Source: an uncultured Collinsella sp. (GTDB lineage: Bacteria > Actinomycetota > Coriobacteriia > Coriobacteriales > Coriobacteriaceae). From it: a DNA stretch of 14,595 nt. Position numbers and translations under genes: made by a program. The number at the start of each line of letters is the position of its first letter. Position 1 is the first letter of the stretch. Positions 13,814 to 14,595 of this stretch are shown one piece after another. The stretch spans positions 1 to 14,595 of the forward strand of contig URGG01000049.1 in NCBI GenBank assembly GCA_900547345.1. The letters are read 5' to 3'. Below the pieces are notes generated by a model. That model saw only the letters and a program-made list of their open reading frames with translations. It had not been told where the DNA came from and ran no database searches.

Positions 13814-13877
13814 TTGCGGTGAGATAAGGATTGGTTTTTGCTTCTATCAGGCAAAACAGTCCGTATTTCACCGCAAG
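13814..13877. repeat. Dispersed inverted repeat, copy C (imperfect)
   Basis: The left part (TTGCGGTGAGATAAGGA) and the right part (the complement of TTGCGGTGAAATACGGA) match the repeat arms at 1-60 and 843-909 but differ from each other at several positions. Compared with the perfect copies A and B this copy looks decayed or under less constraint. It lies between the dehydrogenase and isomerase genes, ending 10 nt before the isomerase ribosome binding site. Confidence 0.75.
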
Positions 13878-13901
13878 TTAGAAATAGAAAGGTAATTCGC
13901 A

Positions 13902-14543
13902 ATGAAGATCGCTCTGATCAATGAGAACTCTCAGAACTCCAAGAACCCTATGATTGAGGCTGCCCTTAAGAAGGTTGTCGAGCCCATGGGCCACACTGTC
14001 TTTAACTATGGCATGTATGCCGACGCCGACTCCAAGCCCCTCACCTACGTGCAGAACGGCATCCTTGCCGCCGTGCTGCTCAACTCCGGCGCTGCCGACT
14101 ACGTCGTGACCGGCTGCGGCACCGGCGAGGGCGCCATGCTCGCCTGCAACTCCTTCCCCGGCGTGCTGTGTGGCCACGTTGCCGACCCGCTCGACGCCTA
14201 CACCTTTGCCCAGGTCAACGATGGCAACGCCGTCGCCATGCCCTTCGCCCTCAAGAACGGCTGGGGCCAGGAGCTCAACCTTGAGTACACCTTCGAGAAG
14301 CTCTTTGGCTTTGGTTCGGGAAACGGCTACCCCGCCGAGCGCGTTGAGCCCGAGCAGCGCAACAAGAAGATTCTCGACGGCGTCCGCGCTGTGACCATGC
14401 GTCCGCTCGTCGACATCCTGGGCGAGCTCGACCAGGACCTGGTGAAGGGCGCACTTGCCGGCGAGCACTTCCAGGAGTACTTCTTTGCCAACGCAACCGA
14501 CGAGGCCATCATCGCCAAGGTCAAGGAGATCCTGGGGCTCTAA
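13902..14543 (+). CDS. RpiB/LacAB-family sugar isomerase (DhuI-like)
   Basis: A 213-residue protein. The first 150 or so residues follow the RpiB/LacA/LacB fold: MKIALINENS at the start and VVTGCGTGEGAMLACN (68-83) with the active-site region cysteine C72, then a GVLCGHVADPLDAY stretch and NDGNAVAM. The extra C-terminal region (about 150-213) is absent from simple ribose-5-phosphate isomerases. Streptococcal DhuI, an RpiB relative, isomerises 4-deoxy-5-ketouronate from unsaturated glucuronic acid and is encoded next to the SDR DhuD, the same pairing as here. A sugar-phosphate isomerase role remains possible. GAAAGG (13887-13892) precedes the ATG. Probably co-expressed with the dehydrogenase. 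Confidence 0.8.
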   Translation: MKIALINENSQNSKNPMIEAALKKVVEPMGHTVFNYGMYADADSKPLTYVQNGILAAVLLNSGAADYVVTGCGTGEGAMLACNSFPGVLCGHVADPLDAYTFAQVNDGNAVAMPFALKNGWGQELNLEYTFEKLFGFGSGNGYPAERVEPEQRNKKILDGVRAVTMRPLVDILGELDQDLVKGALAGEHFQEYFFANATDEAIIAKVKEILGL

Positions 14544-14579
14544 TCGCACGGTTCATTGCTGCTAACGCAAGCGGCGGTC

Positions 14580-14595
14580 GTCCCATGTACGGGAC
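14580..14595 (+). terminator. Start of a hairpin cut by the window end
   Basis: GTCCC (14580-14584) pairs with GGGAC (14591-14595), 36 nt after the isomerase stop. It may be the terminator of this unit, but any T-run is outside the window. Confidence 0.35.

Overview
The window looks like a chromosomal stretch of a high-GC, gut-type actinobacterium. A Coriobacteriia member such as Collinsella is my best guess. The basis is GC-rich third codon positions, GAAAGG/GGAGG ribosome binding sites, repeated perfect-palindrome intergenic elements and gene content typical of sugar-acid users. This placement is inference; there is no rRNA or other marker in the window.

Left part (1-3133): a GntR/FCD regulator (minus strand) lies between two copies of a dispersed inverted repeat. 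To its right is a gene for a YczE/YitT-type membrane protein. Its roughly 260-nt leader starts at a candidate promoter overlapped by a LacI-type palindrome and ends in a very strong terminator-like hairpin. An orphan AAA ATPase with a C-terminal winged helix follows, preceded by a 10-bp tandem repeat.

Middle (3134-4930): a scar of an integrative element. It holds a spaced array of quasi-palindromic repeats, an unidentified coding remnant, a frameshifted integrase that lacks its core-binding domain, tandem GGGTCGAATT repeats that look like integrase arm sites, and the 3' half of a tRNA-Met(CAU) followed by the old tRNA terminator. The intact tRNA should lie at the other end of the original island, outside the window.

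Next block (5152-8446): a one-domain MGMT-family alkyltransferase homologue, then a two-gene operon (14-TM drug-efflux-type MFS pump plus a two-CBS-domain protein) with a recognisable promoter and a roughly 200-nt leader, and an ArsC/Spx-fold protein whose active-site cysteine is replaced by serine.

Right part (8616-14595): a divergent sugar-acid locus. On the minus strand, a GntP-family permease gene precedes an IlvD/Edd-family dehydratase gene. On the plus strand run an FCD-type GntR regulator, an SDR dehydrogenase and an RpiB/LacAB-family isomerase. The region between permease and regulator carries repeated GTCTGATG half-sites and a perfect 31-bp palindrome. I infer that a hexonate enters through the permease and is dehydrated to 2-keto-3-deoxygluconate (KDG). 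The SDR/isomerase pair resembles streptococcal DhuD/DhuI, which turn unsaturated uronate from glycosaminoglycans into the same KDG. KDG kinase and aldolase genes are not in the window.
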